A DNA stretch of 64,000 nucleotides from Companilactobacillus kimchii DSM 13961 = JCM 10707. GTDB lineage: Bacteria > Bacillota > Bacilli > Lactobacillales > Lactobacillaceae. The stretch is taken from positions 62,001 to 126,000 of the forward strand of contig NZ_AZDH01000009.1 of the NCBI RefSeq assembly GCF_001435445.1. The letters are read 5' to 3'. The notes beneath the pieces were generated by a model. That model was not told the origin of the DNA. It worked only from the letters and a program-made list of their open reading frames with translations, and did not search any database. Shown one piece after another: positions 46,647-54,391 of the stretch; within the stretch, counting starts at the first letter, position 1; each line of letters begins with the position of its first letter. Both the position numbers and the translations under genes were made by a program.

Positions 46647-46667
46647 GGCATAATTGAGCTATTATAA

Positions 46668-46681
46668 AGGTAACGGTTTCA
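46668..46681 (-). promoter_or_regulatory. Possible cre site before the aldo/keto reductase gene
   Basis: On the minus strand TGAAACCGTTACCT matches cre at 12 of 14 positions, 19 bases before the start codon. This is weak evidence. Confidence 0.35.
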
Positions 46682-46699
46682 AAATAGCGAGGTGAACGT

Positions 46700-47617
46700 A
46701 TGACTGATTTAGTAAAAATTGGTAACACGAATGTAGTAAGTAAAAAATTAGGCTTAGGGACTAATAAAGTTGGTGGCCATAATATTTTTACGGGATTAAA
46801 GGATAAAGATGGTTATGCGGTAGTAAAAGAAGCTATTGAAAGTGGCATTACTACTTTGGATACAGCCTATATGTACGGTTTAGGGCGCTCTGAGGAAATT
46901 ATTGGTGATGTTATTCAAGATTATGACCGTAGTAAATTAATTATTGCGACAAAGGCAGCACAAGATTCTAGTAGGAATAAAGTAGACAATAGTCCAGAAT
47001 TCTTAAGAAAATCTGTCGATGAAGCACTAAAACGGTTAAAAACAGATTACATTGACATTTTTTATATTCATTTTCCAGATGAAAAGACACCTAAAGATCA
47101 AGCCGTAAGAGCTTTGAATGAACTAAAAAAGAGTGGCAAAATCAGAGCCATTGGTGTTTCTAATTTTTCATTGGCTCAAATTAAAGAAGCAAATAAAGAA
47201 GGTTTCGTTGATATTGTTGAGGATAATTACAGTCTGTTACACCGTGACGCTGAAAAAGAACTATTCCCATATTTAAAGGAAAATAAGATTTCCTTTGTTC
47301 CATATTTCCCACTGGCGTCGGGCCTATTAACTGGGAAATATAGATTCAGCGACAGTGATAAGTTTAGTCAATATAGTCGAGAAAAATTTGGTGATATTAT
47401 CACCTCATTAGAGATTGTGGAGAAGATTGCTGACAGATACGAGGCAACCGTCGCCCAAGTGATTTTGGCTTGGTACATGAAAAATCCTAATATTTCGATC
47501 GTAATTCCAGGGGCTAGAAAACCGGAACAAGTCGATCAAAACGTTAAGTCATTAGATATCAAACTGAGTGATAAAGATTATCGCACGATTGATGAAGCTT
47601 TTATGGATGTTGAATAG
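46700..47617 (+). CDS. Aldo/keto reductase
   Basis: 305 aa NAD(P)H-dependent cytosolic enzyme with a TIM barrel. The family motifs are all present: GITTLDTAYMYGLGRSEEIIG with the catalytic Asp and Tyr, TKAAQD with the catalytic Lys, YIDIFYIHFPDE with His, IRAIGVSNFSL, and the C-terminal cofactor site SIVIPGARKPEQVDQN. It is of the YhdN/IolS-like group; the substrate is unknown. AGCGAGGTGA precedes the ATG. The SDR gene follows after 30 bases, so the two probably form an operon. Confidence 0.9.
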   Translation: MTDLVKIGNTNVVSKKLGLGTNKVGGHNIFTGLKDKDGYAVVKEAIESGITTLDTAYMYGLGRSEEIIGDVIQDYDRSKLIIATKAAQDSSRNKVDNSPEFLRKSVDEALKRLKTDYIDIFYIHFPDEKTPKDQAVRALNELKKSGKIRAIGVSNFSLAQIKEANKEGFVDIVEDNYSLLHRDAEKELFPYLKENKISFVPYFPLASGLLTGKYRFSDSDKFSQYSREKFGDIITSLEIVEKIADRYEATVAQVILAWYMKNPNISIVIPGARKPEQVDQNVKSLDIKLSDKDYRTIDEAFMDVE

Positions 47618-47646
47618 CTTTGAATTAATTGAAAGAGGGATAAATT

Positions 47647-48240
47647 ATGACTAAGAAAGCAGTTATTTTAGGAGCAAATGGATTTGCGGGTAAGGAGTTC
47701 GCCCAACAACTTTTGGAAGACGATTATACAGTTACAAGTATTTCTAGAACTGGTGAACCAGTTGGAAATGATTCATGGCACAGTAAGGTTGATTGGAAGA
47801 TTGGAAATGCTTTATCTAAGGGATTCTGGACACAATATTTAAAAGATGCCGATGTTGTCATTGATACAATTGGTGAGTGGCATGAAGATTCTAATGAGAA
47901 TCTTACTTTTGAAAAAGTTAATTATGAGAGTGCCCTAAATATCGCCGACGCAGCAGAAGAGAACAATGTTCCTGTATTTGTTTACTTCTCAGTTGATGAT
48001 ATTCCTAACGCAAATAAGAGGTATATCCAAACAAAACGTGACGCTGAAGATGACTTGAAGAAACGTAAATTTAGAAGTGTTATCTTGAGACCAGCTACAA
48101 TGGTATCCGATGAAGAAGCGGTTGATAGTAATGAACCGCACAGAAGTTTACCTGTCAGCATGGTTGTTTTGGCAGCCCTTGATGCTGTTGATAATGCTAA
48201 AGAGAACGTTACTTTAGGTGTTGAAGATATCGATCAATAA
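47647..48240 (+). CDS. NAD(P)-binding atypical SDR / NAD-dependent epimerase-like protein
   Basis: 197 aa, Rossmann fold. ILGANGFAGKEFAQQLL at residues 7-23 binds the dinucleotide; ADVVIDTIGEWHED near 77, VPVFVYFSVDDIPN near 112 and YIQTKRDAEDDLKKRKFRSVILRPATMVSD near 130 follow. The YxxxK-like element (Tyr-Ile-Gln-Thr-Lys) may be catalytic. It is short compared with true epimerases and similar in type to the gene at 7976. AAAGAGGG lies nine bases before the ATG. It is the last gene of a two-gene unit with the aldo/keto reductase. Confidence 0.8.
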   Translation: MTKKAVILGANGFAGKEFAQQLLEDDYTVTSISRTGEPVGNDSWHSKVDWKIGNALSKGFWTQYLKDADVVIDTIGEWHEDSNENLTFEKVNYESALNIADAAEENNVPVFVYFSVDDIPNANKRYIQTKRDAEDDLKKRKFRSVILRPATMVSDEEAVDSNEPHRSLPVSMVVLAALDAVDNAKENVTLGVEDIDQ

Positions 48241-48253
48241 TGAAATTAAAAAC

Positions 48254-48303
48254 CAAAAATCTCTAGATATTAGAAGAAATTCTAATATTTAGAGATTTTT
48301 TTT
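48254..48303 (+). terminator. Terminator of the reductase/SDR operon
   Basis: AAAATCTCTAGATATTAGAA pairs with TTCTAATATTTAGAGATTTT, with one mismatch, and a long T-run follows. Confidence 0.9.
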
Positions 48304-48375
48304 GCTTTTTTACTTGCTATGAAACGCGTTTGATAGATTACAGTATTTTCTGTAAACAAGAAAGGACGTGAGTAA

Positions 48376-48678
48376 ATGTTTGAATACGTACAGGTGATAG
48401 AGCCGCAAAACAAAGTCACAGTGGGTTATGTAAACTATTCTTTGAATGACAATGAACTGTTGGTTAAAGTATTAGATCTGAAAAGTTTAACCAGAAAGCA
48501 AATTTATCATCTACCTTTGAAAGAAATTTCTGATGCTAGTAAAAAGGAATATCAAGGTTGGAAGAAAATAGAATTCACTCATCGAAAATTGAAGTTTATT
48601 TTCATTTGGAGTGGTTTTGGTGAGTATGACTATTTTAAAAGAGATACTTTATCATTGATAGTCGATAATCACCTGTAA
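48376..48678 (+). CDS. Protein of unknown function (100 aa)
   Basis: I do not recognise this protein. It is soluble and beta-rich by eye, with alternating hydrophobic stretches (VTVGYVNYSLNDNELLVKVLDL, IEFTHRKLKFIFIWSGFGEYDYF) and no catalytic signature; a small PH- or GRAM-like barrel is conceivable but unproven. AAAGGACGTGAG precedes the ATG. It stands between the reductase operon and the glucose-family PTS operon. An inverted repeat GATAGTTTC...GAAACTGTC lies just after it (48711-48740) but lacks a T-run. Confidence 0.6.
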   Translation: MFEYVQVIEPQNKVTVGYVNYSLNDNELLVKVLDLKSLTRKQIYHLPLKEISDASKKEYQGWKKIEFTHRKLKFIFIWSGFGEYDYFKRDTLSLIVDNHL

Positions 48679-48790
48679 GCATTTGAAATCGGAAATGCTG
48701 AAAAGCACGTAGATAGTTTCCTGAAATAAATAAGAAACTGTCGGTTTGGAATAATTGCATGCTAGTATAAATAACGTTAATTAACAATTA

Positions 48791-48804
48791 GGTTACCGGT
48801 AACC
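48791..48804 (+). promoter_or_regulatory. Perfect palindrome, probable operator of the PTS IICB gene
   Basis: GGTTACCGGTAACC is a perfect 14-base palindrome centred on CG, 20 bases before the IICB start and after a TATAAA box at about 48766. CG-centred palindromes of this size are typical of LacI-type operators; no LacI gene is in the window. Confidence 0.6.
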
Positions 48805-48823
48805 CTGATAAGGAAGGGTTAAT

Positions 48824-50434
48824 ATGTCAAAAAATAAGGAGGGAAGTAAAGCTTTTGCCGCACTACAAAATGTCGGTAAGACCTTCATGCTTCCAATCGC
48901 TTTATTACCTGTTGCAGGACTATTCTTAGGAATTGGTGCTTCATTTACAGGTGCATCATTTATCAAAATGTATCATTTAGAGGCAATTTTAGGACCAGGT
49001 ACATTTTTGAACAGATTACTAACGATTTTTAATGATTGTGGTAGTGTTATTTTTAATAATTTAGGCCTCTTATTTGCTGTTTCAGTTGCTCTTGGTTTGG
49101 CCAAGAGTGAAAAAGGTGTTGCTGCATTGTCAGCCTTAGTTGGTTATTTCATGATGTATGCCACTATGACTAGTGCCATTGTTAACTTTGGTGAATTGGA
49201 ACGTCTAAAGAAAATTGGCGGTCTACTTACAAATATGCTTGGTTTCACTAACACCATGAATACTGGTGTTTTTGGAGGAATCTTTATTGGATTGATCTGT
49301 GTTTGGTTACACAATAAGTATTACAAGATTAAGTTTCCCGATGCTATTTCATTCTTCGGTGGAACACACTTCAGTCCTATTGCTGGTGCCTTAGCTGGTA
49401 TTGTTGGTGGATTTATCATGGCCTTTCTATGGCCATACATTGCTATGGGAATCGCTGGATTAGGTACTTTGATCGGTAAATCAGGTTATTTCGGTACTTT
49501 CTTCTATGCATATGTTTACCGTGCCTTGATACCATTTGGTTTACACCATGTGTTCTACTTACCATTCTGGCAAACAGCCGTTGGTGGTACAGCTACTATT
49601 GCTGGTAAATCAATTGTGGGTGCACAGAATATCGTCTTTGCTCAAATGGCTGCTGGTCAAAAGATTTCATGGGAGGCTGCTAGATACTTTGCCTTTGAAT
49701 TCCCAGTAATGATTGGTGGTTTTCCAGCTGCTGCCTTAGCTATGTATCATTGTGCTAAAAAGAATAAGCGTAAAGATGTTAAAGGTTTGTTACTATCATC
49801 ATCATTGACATCAATTTTGACAGGTATTACTGAACCACTAGAATTTACTATTTTATTTGCTTCACCATTCTTATTCTGGGGTATCCACTGTGTCTTGTTT
49901 GCCTTTTCAGCAGTCTTTGTTTCCTTATTGAAGATTGGTGTTGGCTTCACATTCTCCGGTGGTTTACTAGATATGATTCTTTATGGAGTCTTACCTGGAC
50001 AAGCTCGTACTAATTGGTTGGGCTTAATACCATTGATTCTGTTCTACTTTGCTTTGTACTACTTCGTCTTTAAATTTGCCATTCTCAAGTTTAACTTGAA
50101 GACTCCAGGTCGTGAAGATGATGAAGAAGAAGCCGTTCTACATACAAAACAAGATTATGTTGATGAAAAGAATGCTAACGGTGATTCAACCGATAGTATT
50201 CCAGCAATGATTGTTGATGGTTTAGGTGGAAAAGATAATATTAGTACCTTCGAAGCTTGTGCTACCAGATTACGTGTTGGTGTTAACAACCCTGATATTG
50301 TTAAGAAAAACCTTTTGAAATCCACTGGTGCTGTGGGAACAGTCGTCCATGGAAAAGGTGTCCAAGTTATTTATGGTACAAAAGTTTCAACTATTGGACC
50401 AGAGGTAGAAGATTATTTAGGAATTGAGGGATAA
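48824..50434 (+). CDS. PTS glucose/maltose-family IICB component
   Basis: 536 aa membrane permease that imports and phosphorylates a hexose or alpha-glucoside. The IIC domain (about residues 10-430) opens FAALQNVGKTFMLPIALLPVAGLFLGIGAS and contains GITEPLEFTILFASPFLFW. IIB (about 460-536) has phospho-cysteine Cys479 in EACATRLRVGVNNPD. The domain order C-B, with no IIA, is that of PtsG, MalX and GlvC types. The matching IIA is the next gene. GGAAGGG lies before the ATG. The exact sugar is not clear; glucose or maltose are the main options. Confidence 0.88.
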   Translation: MSKNKEGSKAFAALQNVGKTFMLPIALLPVAGLFLGIGASFTGASFIKMYHLEAILGPGTFLNRLLTIFNDCGSVIFNNLGLLFAVSVALGLAKSEKGVAALSALVGYFMMYATMTSAIVNFGELERLKKIGGLLTNMLGFTNTMNTGVFGGIFIGLICVWLHNKYYKIKFPDAISFFGGTHFSPIAGALAGIVGGFIMAFLWPYIAMGIAGLGTLIGKSGYFGTFFYAYVYRALIPFGLHHVFYLPFWQTAVGGTATIAGKSIVGAQNIVFAQMAAGQKISWEAARYFAFEFPVMIGGFPAAALAMYHCAKKNKRKDVKGLLLSSSLTSILTGITEPLEFTILFASPFLFWGIHCVLFAFSAVFVSLLKIGVGFTFSGGLLDMILYGVLPGQARTNWLGLIPLILFYFALYYFVFKFAILKFNLKTPGREDDEEEAVLHTKQDYVDEKNANGDSTDSIPAMIVDGLGGKDNISTFEACATRLRVGVNNPDIVKKNLLKSTGAVGTVVHGKGVQVIYGTKVSTIGPEVEDYLGIEG

Positions 50435-50435
50435 C

Positions 50436-50921
50436 ATGGGTTTATTTAATTTTAAAAAGAAAACAGATTTCTTCTCTCCTGTAGCAGGAAAACTAGTTGC
50501 GCTTGATAAAGTAAGTGACGAAGTTTTTTCTAGCGGTGCAATGGGTAAAGGATTTGCAATAGAACCTAGTAATGAAAATATTTATAGTCCTGTAAAAGGA
50601 ACAGTCAGTCAGCTTTTTCCCACGAAACATGCCGTGGGGATAAATTGTGGAAAAATGGAAATCTTGATTCACATTGGTATTGATACTGTGGATTTGAAAG
50701 GTGCTCCGTTTGAAACTTTAGTTAATGTCGGCGATGAAGTCGATAACAATACTAGATTGGTTAAAGTTGATTTTGATCAAATTAAAGCAGCTAAAAAAGA
50801 TCCAATGACAATGGTTTTGATTACTAATTCAAATGATGTTTTGAAAGATTATAATCAGGTGGCTGAAGTCGGTAGTCAGGTTGATAATTTGACTAAAATT
50901 GCAGACATTAAAGAAAAATAG
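50436..50921 (+). CDS. PTS glucose-family IIA component
   Basis: 161 aa soluble phosphocarrier, the same size as enterobacterial Crr. The two active-site histidines are His65 in FPTKHAVGI and His79 in ILIHIGIDTVDL; His79 should be the phospho-acceptor. The N-terminus FSPVAGKLVALDKVSDEVFSSGAMGKGFAI is typical. The ATG at 50436 lies one base after the IICB stop, so the two are coupled. As a free protein it could also phosphorylate IIBC permeases that lack IIA, such as the trehalose one at 4015. Confidence 0.92.
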   Translation: MGLFNFKKKTDFFSPVAGKLVALDKVSDEVFSSGAMGKGFAIEPSNENIYSPVKGTVSQLFPTKHAVGINCGKMEILIHIGIDTVDLKGAPFETLVNVGDEVDNNTRLVKVDFDQIKAAKKDPMTMVLITNSNDVLKDYNQVAEVGSQVDNLTKIADIKEK

Positions 50922-50976
50922 AATTTTGAAGTAATCCTCCCATGGTCCTCAAAAAAAGATTATAGGAGGTTTTACT

Positions 50977-51438
50977 TTGACTAAATTAAGTTATGGATTG
51001 AAATTAAAAGTAGTGACAGCTTATCTACAGGGTGAAAGTTCCATTAGTTTACAAAGAAAGTTTGATGTCAGTAAATTCAGTATTTTCAATTGGGTACAGC
51101 GGTATAAGAAGTATGGTTCTGAAGGTTTGAGAAGACGTACAGATAGTCACGAATACGATGGTGATTTCAAATTACGCGTTTTAAAGTGGAAAAAAACTCA
51201 TCAAACAACTTATGCTAAAACAGCAGATTACTTTCAAATCAGTAATCCGGGGACAATTGCTAACTGGCAAAGAAAGTATGATGATCTTGGGTGGACAGGC
51301 CTATTTAGAAAAGACGTTCAGCAATTAGTTATTGATCGTGAAAAAATAAGTGAATTAGAACATGAGAATGAATTATTACGTTCAGAGATATTGTCATTAC
51401 GAGCAATAAAGTTGGATAGTGCAACAATTGAGTTATGA
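50977..51438 (+). CDS. IS3/IS150-type OrfA-like protein without OrfB
   Basis: 153 aa with two helix-turn-helix units (about residues 1-55 and 60-110: SISLQRKFDVSKFSIFNWVQRYKKYG and TYAKTADYFQISNPGTIANWQRKY) and a C-terminal leucine-zipper stretch (ISELEHENELLRSEILSLRAI). This is the plan of OrfA in IS150-group elements. No OrfB follows; the DeoR gene starts 62 bases later, and I found no terminal inverted repeats. It is either a relic or a domesticated DNA-binding protein. The start is TTG with AGGAGG seven bases upstream, and that site can pair with CCTCC at 50936-50940. Confidence 0.75.
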   Translation: MTKLSYGLKLKVVTAYLQGESSISLQRKFDVSKFSIFNWVQRYKKYGSEGLRRRTDSHEYDGDFKLRVLKWKKTHQTTYAKTADYFQISNPGTIANWQRKYDDLGWTGLFRKDVQQLVIDREKISELEHENELLRSEILSLRAIKLDSATIEL

Positions 51439-51499
51439 TGGGGAATTACTTCAAGAATAACTATTTTTCGGTTAAAGAATGATAAGGGGACGAGTACGG

Positions 51500-52270
51500 A
51501 TGATTCCTAAGGAAAAAAGAGAAGTGCAGATTTTAGAAGTATTAAAAGAAAAGGGTTGGTTATCAACCAAACAGATTGCGGATCATTTTGGGATAGCCTT
51601 TGATACTGCTAGGAGGGATGTTCTGCATTTAACCTCTACCGGGCAAGCCATTCGGGTTCATGGTGGAATCATGATCACTCAGGGTGATGAAGTACCTGAG
51701 TTCTTGAATAGAAAACGTATTTTGTCACCCGTTAAAACTTCAATGGCTAAGATTGCGGCGACTTATGTTCATCCAAATAAACTTTATTTTATTGGGGCTT
51801 CGACGACGTTAGTACAACTTTGTGATCTATTGGGGGAAGTTGATACGACAATCGTGACGCATGGTATCGACAACGCCGAACATTTGATGGAAAACAAGTT
51901 TCCTAGGGTTGAATTGTTAGGTGGAATTGTCGATAAAATTAATCGTTACGCATCATCACTTGATACATTGATTCGTTTAAACGATTTTGTTTTCGATGGT
52001 GTCTTTATCGGCGCATCTCGAATCACTGATGAAGGTGACATAACAGTCATGGGTAAGGCTGATGCGGCTATTTTGAGAAAAGCTGTTCAACGGGGCAAAA
52101 AGATAATCTTGGTCACACAGAATTATAAATTTACTACTAAGAAAACTTCGCCCTACGTTGTAACAAATTGTCAGCAAGTCGATGTGTTGGTTACCGATAA
52201 GAGCTTAGACCCCAAATATGTTAGTTATTTTAGGGATAGTGTAGTTTTTAGAACAATTGGAAATAAGTAA
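51500..52270 (+). CDS. DeoR/GlpR-family transcriptional regulator
   Basis: 256 aa, normal for the family. The N-terminal DeoR helix-turn-helix is KREVQILEVLKEKGWLSTKQIADHFGIAFDTARRDVLHL, then VHGGIM. The DeoRC sensor domain (about 75-250) includes FIGASTTLVQLCDLL and VFIGASRITDEGDIT, with the sugar-phosphate site; the usual signature is partly diverged (RITDEG where xxxxxG is expected). GlpR/FruR-type regulators sense sugar phosphates. It may control the upstream PTS genes, but the palindrome at 48791 is not the classic DeoR type. The start is the ATG at 51500 with AAGGGGA upstream. Confidence 0.87.
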   Translation: MIPKEKREVQILEVLKEKGWLSTKQIADHFGIAFDTARRDVLHLTSTGQAIRVHGGIMITQGDEVPEFLNRKRILSPVKTSMAKIAATYVHPNKLYFIGASTTLVQLCDLLGEVDTTIVTHGIDNAEHLMENKFPRVELLGGIVDKINRYASSLDTLIRLNDFVFDGVFIGASRITDEGDITVMGKADAAILRKAVQRGKKIILVTQNYKFTTKKTSPYVVTNCQQVDVLVTDKSLDPKYVSYFRDSVVFRTIGNK

Positions 52271-52274
52271 AAAA

Positions 52275-52325
52275 TAATACCACGTTACAGTATGCGGAAT
52301 ACATACTATAACGTGGTATTTTGTG
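52275..52325 (+). terminator. Terminator of the deoR-type gene
   Basis: AATACCACGTTA pairs with TAACGTGGTATT around an inner TATG...CATA stem, followed by TTGTGTTT. Confidence 0.85.
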
Positions 52326-52537
52326 TTTAAGAATTAACATCTTAATATCCGATTTTGACCACTTATCGAAAAATTGAATTACGATAAAAAAGTCTCGGGT
52401 ATAATGACCCCAGTTAATAAAGGAGGTCAAAATCTTATTAAAAATGCAATATAGAGGAAGCAAATTTTATGACTGTGATTAACCTAATTCTTAAATCTTC
52501 TCGTATAATATTAAATAAAATCTAATGGGGAAAATTC
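52326..52537 (+). promoter_or_regulatory. Leader region of the LytTR operon with possible small ORF
   Basis: Two TATAAT boxes are visible (about 52399-52404 and 52505-52510). A near-perfect ribosome binding site, AAAGGAGGTCA (52420-52430), is not followed by a start at normal distance. An 18-codon frame, MTVINLILKSSRIILNKI, begins at 52470 after AGAGGAAG and stops at 52526. It may be a leader peptide; I see no other gene here. Confidence 0.35.
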
Positions 52538-52996
52538 GTGAAAATAGAAATCAATTATCAACAGGAAGGCGACATACCAACAGATAAAGTTAAAGTAACC
52601 GTTAAAGCACAAAGTTTTTCTGATGATGTCCAAAGATTATTGAGGACGATTAAAAATTTGGATAACTATACTGATGTTGTACCATTAGCGGTTGAAGATC
52701 GTGTTGTTATGGTTCAACTAGATGAGATTATTGCGATTGAAGTATACAAGAACGAATTAACGGTTTATACACAAGCCAAAGTGTATAAGTTAAAGGGAAA
52801 ATTGAAAGAAATGTATCAACGTCTGAATAATGGTGATTTTATTCAAATTTCTAAAAGTGCATTGATAAATTTGAATCATTTAAGCTCACTAGAAGCATCA
52901 TTTTCGGGTAATATGCTGGCTTTTATGGATAATGATGAGAAGCTAACTGTTAGTCGTAAATACCTAATACAATTAAAAGAAAGCTTGGGGATGTAA
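52538..52996 (+). CDS. LytTR-family DNA-binding protein
   Basis: 152 aa regulator without a receiver domain. The N-terminal 45 residues are a short linker-like region (KVKVTVKAQSFSDDVQRLLRTI); residues about 58-150 are a LytTR domain with VMVQLDEIIAIEVYKNELTVYT, FIQISKSALINLNHL and LTVSRKYLIQLKESL. Such stand-alone LytTR proteins are usually paired with a DUF3021 membrane protein that controls them, as here. The start is GTG with GGGGA eight bases upstream. The DUF3021 gene starts one base after the stop. Confidence 0.9.
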   Translation: MKIEINYQQEGDIPTDKVKVTVKAQSFSDDVQRLLRTIKNLDNYTDVVPLAVEDRVVMVQLDEIIAIEVYKNELTVYTQAKVYKLKGKLKEMYQRLNNGDFIQISKSALINLNHLSSLEASFSGNMLAFMDNDEKLTVSRKYLIQLKESLGM

Positions 52997-52997
52997 G

Positions 52998-53405
52998 ATG
53001 ATAAGAAAAATTTTTAGTTATGGTCTGACTGGAATTCTAATTGGTTCATTAACTTTTTTAGCAATCCTTACTAGACAAGGGGCGGTTACAGTCACACCTC
53101 AAAACATTTTTAGTATTTGGCTGATGAGTCTTTTCATTGGTTGGGTCTCAATGATATTTGAGTATGATTTGAATATTTTGTTAGAAATAGTAATTCATTT
53201 TGTAGTGACTCTAGCTTTGGTAATAGTAATGACCTCATATAATGGCTGGGTGAATGTTTTATTAAGACACGGCTGGATCAATCTAATTAGTTTCATTATT
53301 ATTTATGCTTTGATTTGGTTGGGAATATACCTCAATCAAATGATCGATGCAAAAAAACTAACTAAGTTAGTAAAAATTCGTAATAAAAAGAACGGCCTCA
53401 ATTAA
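52998..53405 (+). CDS. DUF3021 membrane protein
   Basis: 135 aa with four helices (about residues 8-26, 36-53, 60-80 and 95-113) and a basic cytosolic tail (KLVKIRNKKNGLN). The DUF3021 pattern is seen in GILIGSLTFLAI near the N-terminus and FEYDLNILLEIVIHFVVTLALV. It is the membrane partner of the LytTR protein upstream and probably restrains it, by analogy with LytTR regulatory systems of streptococci. Its ribosome binding site lies inside the end of the LytTR gene, so the two are translationally coupled. Confidence 0.88.
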   Translation: MIRKIFSYGLTGILIGSLTFLAILTRQGAVTVTPQNIFSIWLMSLFIGWVSMIFEYDLNILLEIVIHFVVTLALVIVMTSYNGWVNVLLRHGWINLISFIIIYALIWLGIYLNQMIDAKKLTKLVKIRNKKNGLN

Positions 53406-53456
53406 GTATTCAAGATATATCTGTTACTTGAATCTCTTAATAGAGGTCGTTTTTAT
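53391..53456 (+). terminator. Terminator overlapping the DUF3021 stop codon
   Basis: AACGGCCTCAATTAAGTATT and CAAG pair with CTTGAATCTCTTAATAGAGG followed by TCGTT, with a few mismatches, and the T-run TTTTTATTTT follows. Confidence 0.85.
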
Positions 53457-53458
53457 TT

Positions 53459-53647
53459 TACAAAATTACGTATTAAACATACTTAGCTCAAGAAAAATAA
53501 TTGAAATATTATTTAGTCTGGAGTAAGAATTGTAAATGTGTTCAGCTATGACGTTATTGTTAGCGGCTTTGCCGCTTACAATAAGGCTGATCTCCAAGTC
53601 ATGCCCATAGCGTTCCAACACATTTCCAATTCTTGCGGAAGACGGGA
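53459..53647. repeat. Structured dispersed repeat, copy B (short form)
   Basis: Aligns with 31321-31548. The ends AAGAATTGTAAATGTGT (53525-53541) and ACACATTTCCAATTCTT (53618-53634) are inverted with one mismatch. Hairpin I (TTATTGT/ACAATAA around GCGGC/GCCGC) is kept; hairpin II of copy A is missing, so the core is 110 rather than 149 bases. There is no coding sequence. It lies between the DUF3021 terminator and the convergent ABC transporter genes. Confidence 0.85.
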
Positions 53648-53722
53648 ATCTAAGCACGTTCACACTTTAACCGAATTTGAATAAGAACAGTCAAGTTGGT
53701 CGCATAATTTATACCTTTCAAG

Positions 53723-54391
53723 CTACTTATTTACTTTTTTAAGTTTGCCATCTTCAATTTGCCAAATGGAATCAACTAAATCAAGAATACGTTCATCGTG
53801 TGTCACCATCACGGCAGCTTTGTTTTGTTGGTGGACGGTTTCTTGGATAATCTGTACAACTTCACGACCACGTTTTGAATCCAGACTGGCTGTAGGTTCG
53901 TCAGCTAAGATCAAATCAGGTTGATTGATAAAGGCTCTAGCAATAGCGACACGTTGTTTTTCACCACCAGAAAGGGCATTGGGATAACTGTTTAAACGAT
54001 GTCCTAATCCTAATTGTTTGAGAATAGCAATAGCATCAGTTGGCTTCTTGTCAGAAATTTTTTGGATGAATTGTAGTTGCTCAGAAATTTTTAAATAAGG
54101 AATCAAATCAGAGTTTTGGAAAATAAAACCAATTTCGTTTAAACGAAGTTGAATCTGTTGATTTTTCGAAAAATGACTAATATCTTGATTGTTCAACAAA
54201 ACGGTTCCAGAACTAGGTGAAAGCAAGGCACCCATGATTGTAAGCAAGGTACTTTTACCAGCACCACTAGGTCCCATAATTGCCGCAAATTCACCTTTTT
54301 TGACTTGAAAGGAAATATCTTTTAAAACCTCATTAACATTTTCCCCATCGGGATAATTTTTGATAATATTTTTCAATTCTAAAACTGACAT
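53723..54391 (-). CDS. ABC exporter ATP-binding protein (HrtA/MacB-type)
   Basis: 222 aa ATPase. Walker A GPSGAGKST, Q-loop FIFQNSDLIPYL, signature LSGGEKQR, Walker B LILADEPT and the His switch VTHD are all intact. It belongs to the LolD/MacB/HrtA group that works with FtsX-type permeases to extrude lipophilic compounds, antibiotics or haem. The start codon shares one base with the stop of the permease gene, so the two are coupled. It stops just before the repeat region, with no clear terminator of its own. Confidence 0.9.
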   Translation of the reverse strand: MSVLELKNIIKNYPDGENVNEVLKDISFQVKKGEFAAIMGPSGAGKSTLLTIMGALLSPSSGTVLLNNQDISHFSKNQQIQLRLNEIGFIFQNSDLIPYLKISEQLQFIQKISDKKPTDAIAILKQLGLGHRLNSYPNALSGGEKQRVAIARAFINQPDLILADEPTASLDSKRGREVVQIIQETVHQQNKAAVMVTHDERILDLVDSIWQIEDGKLKKVNK

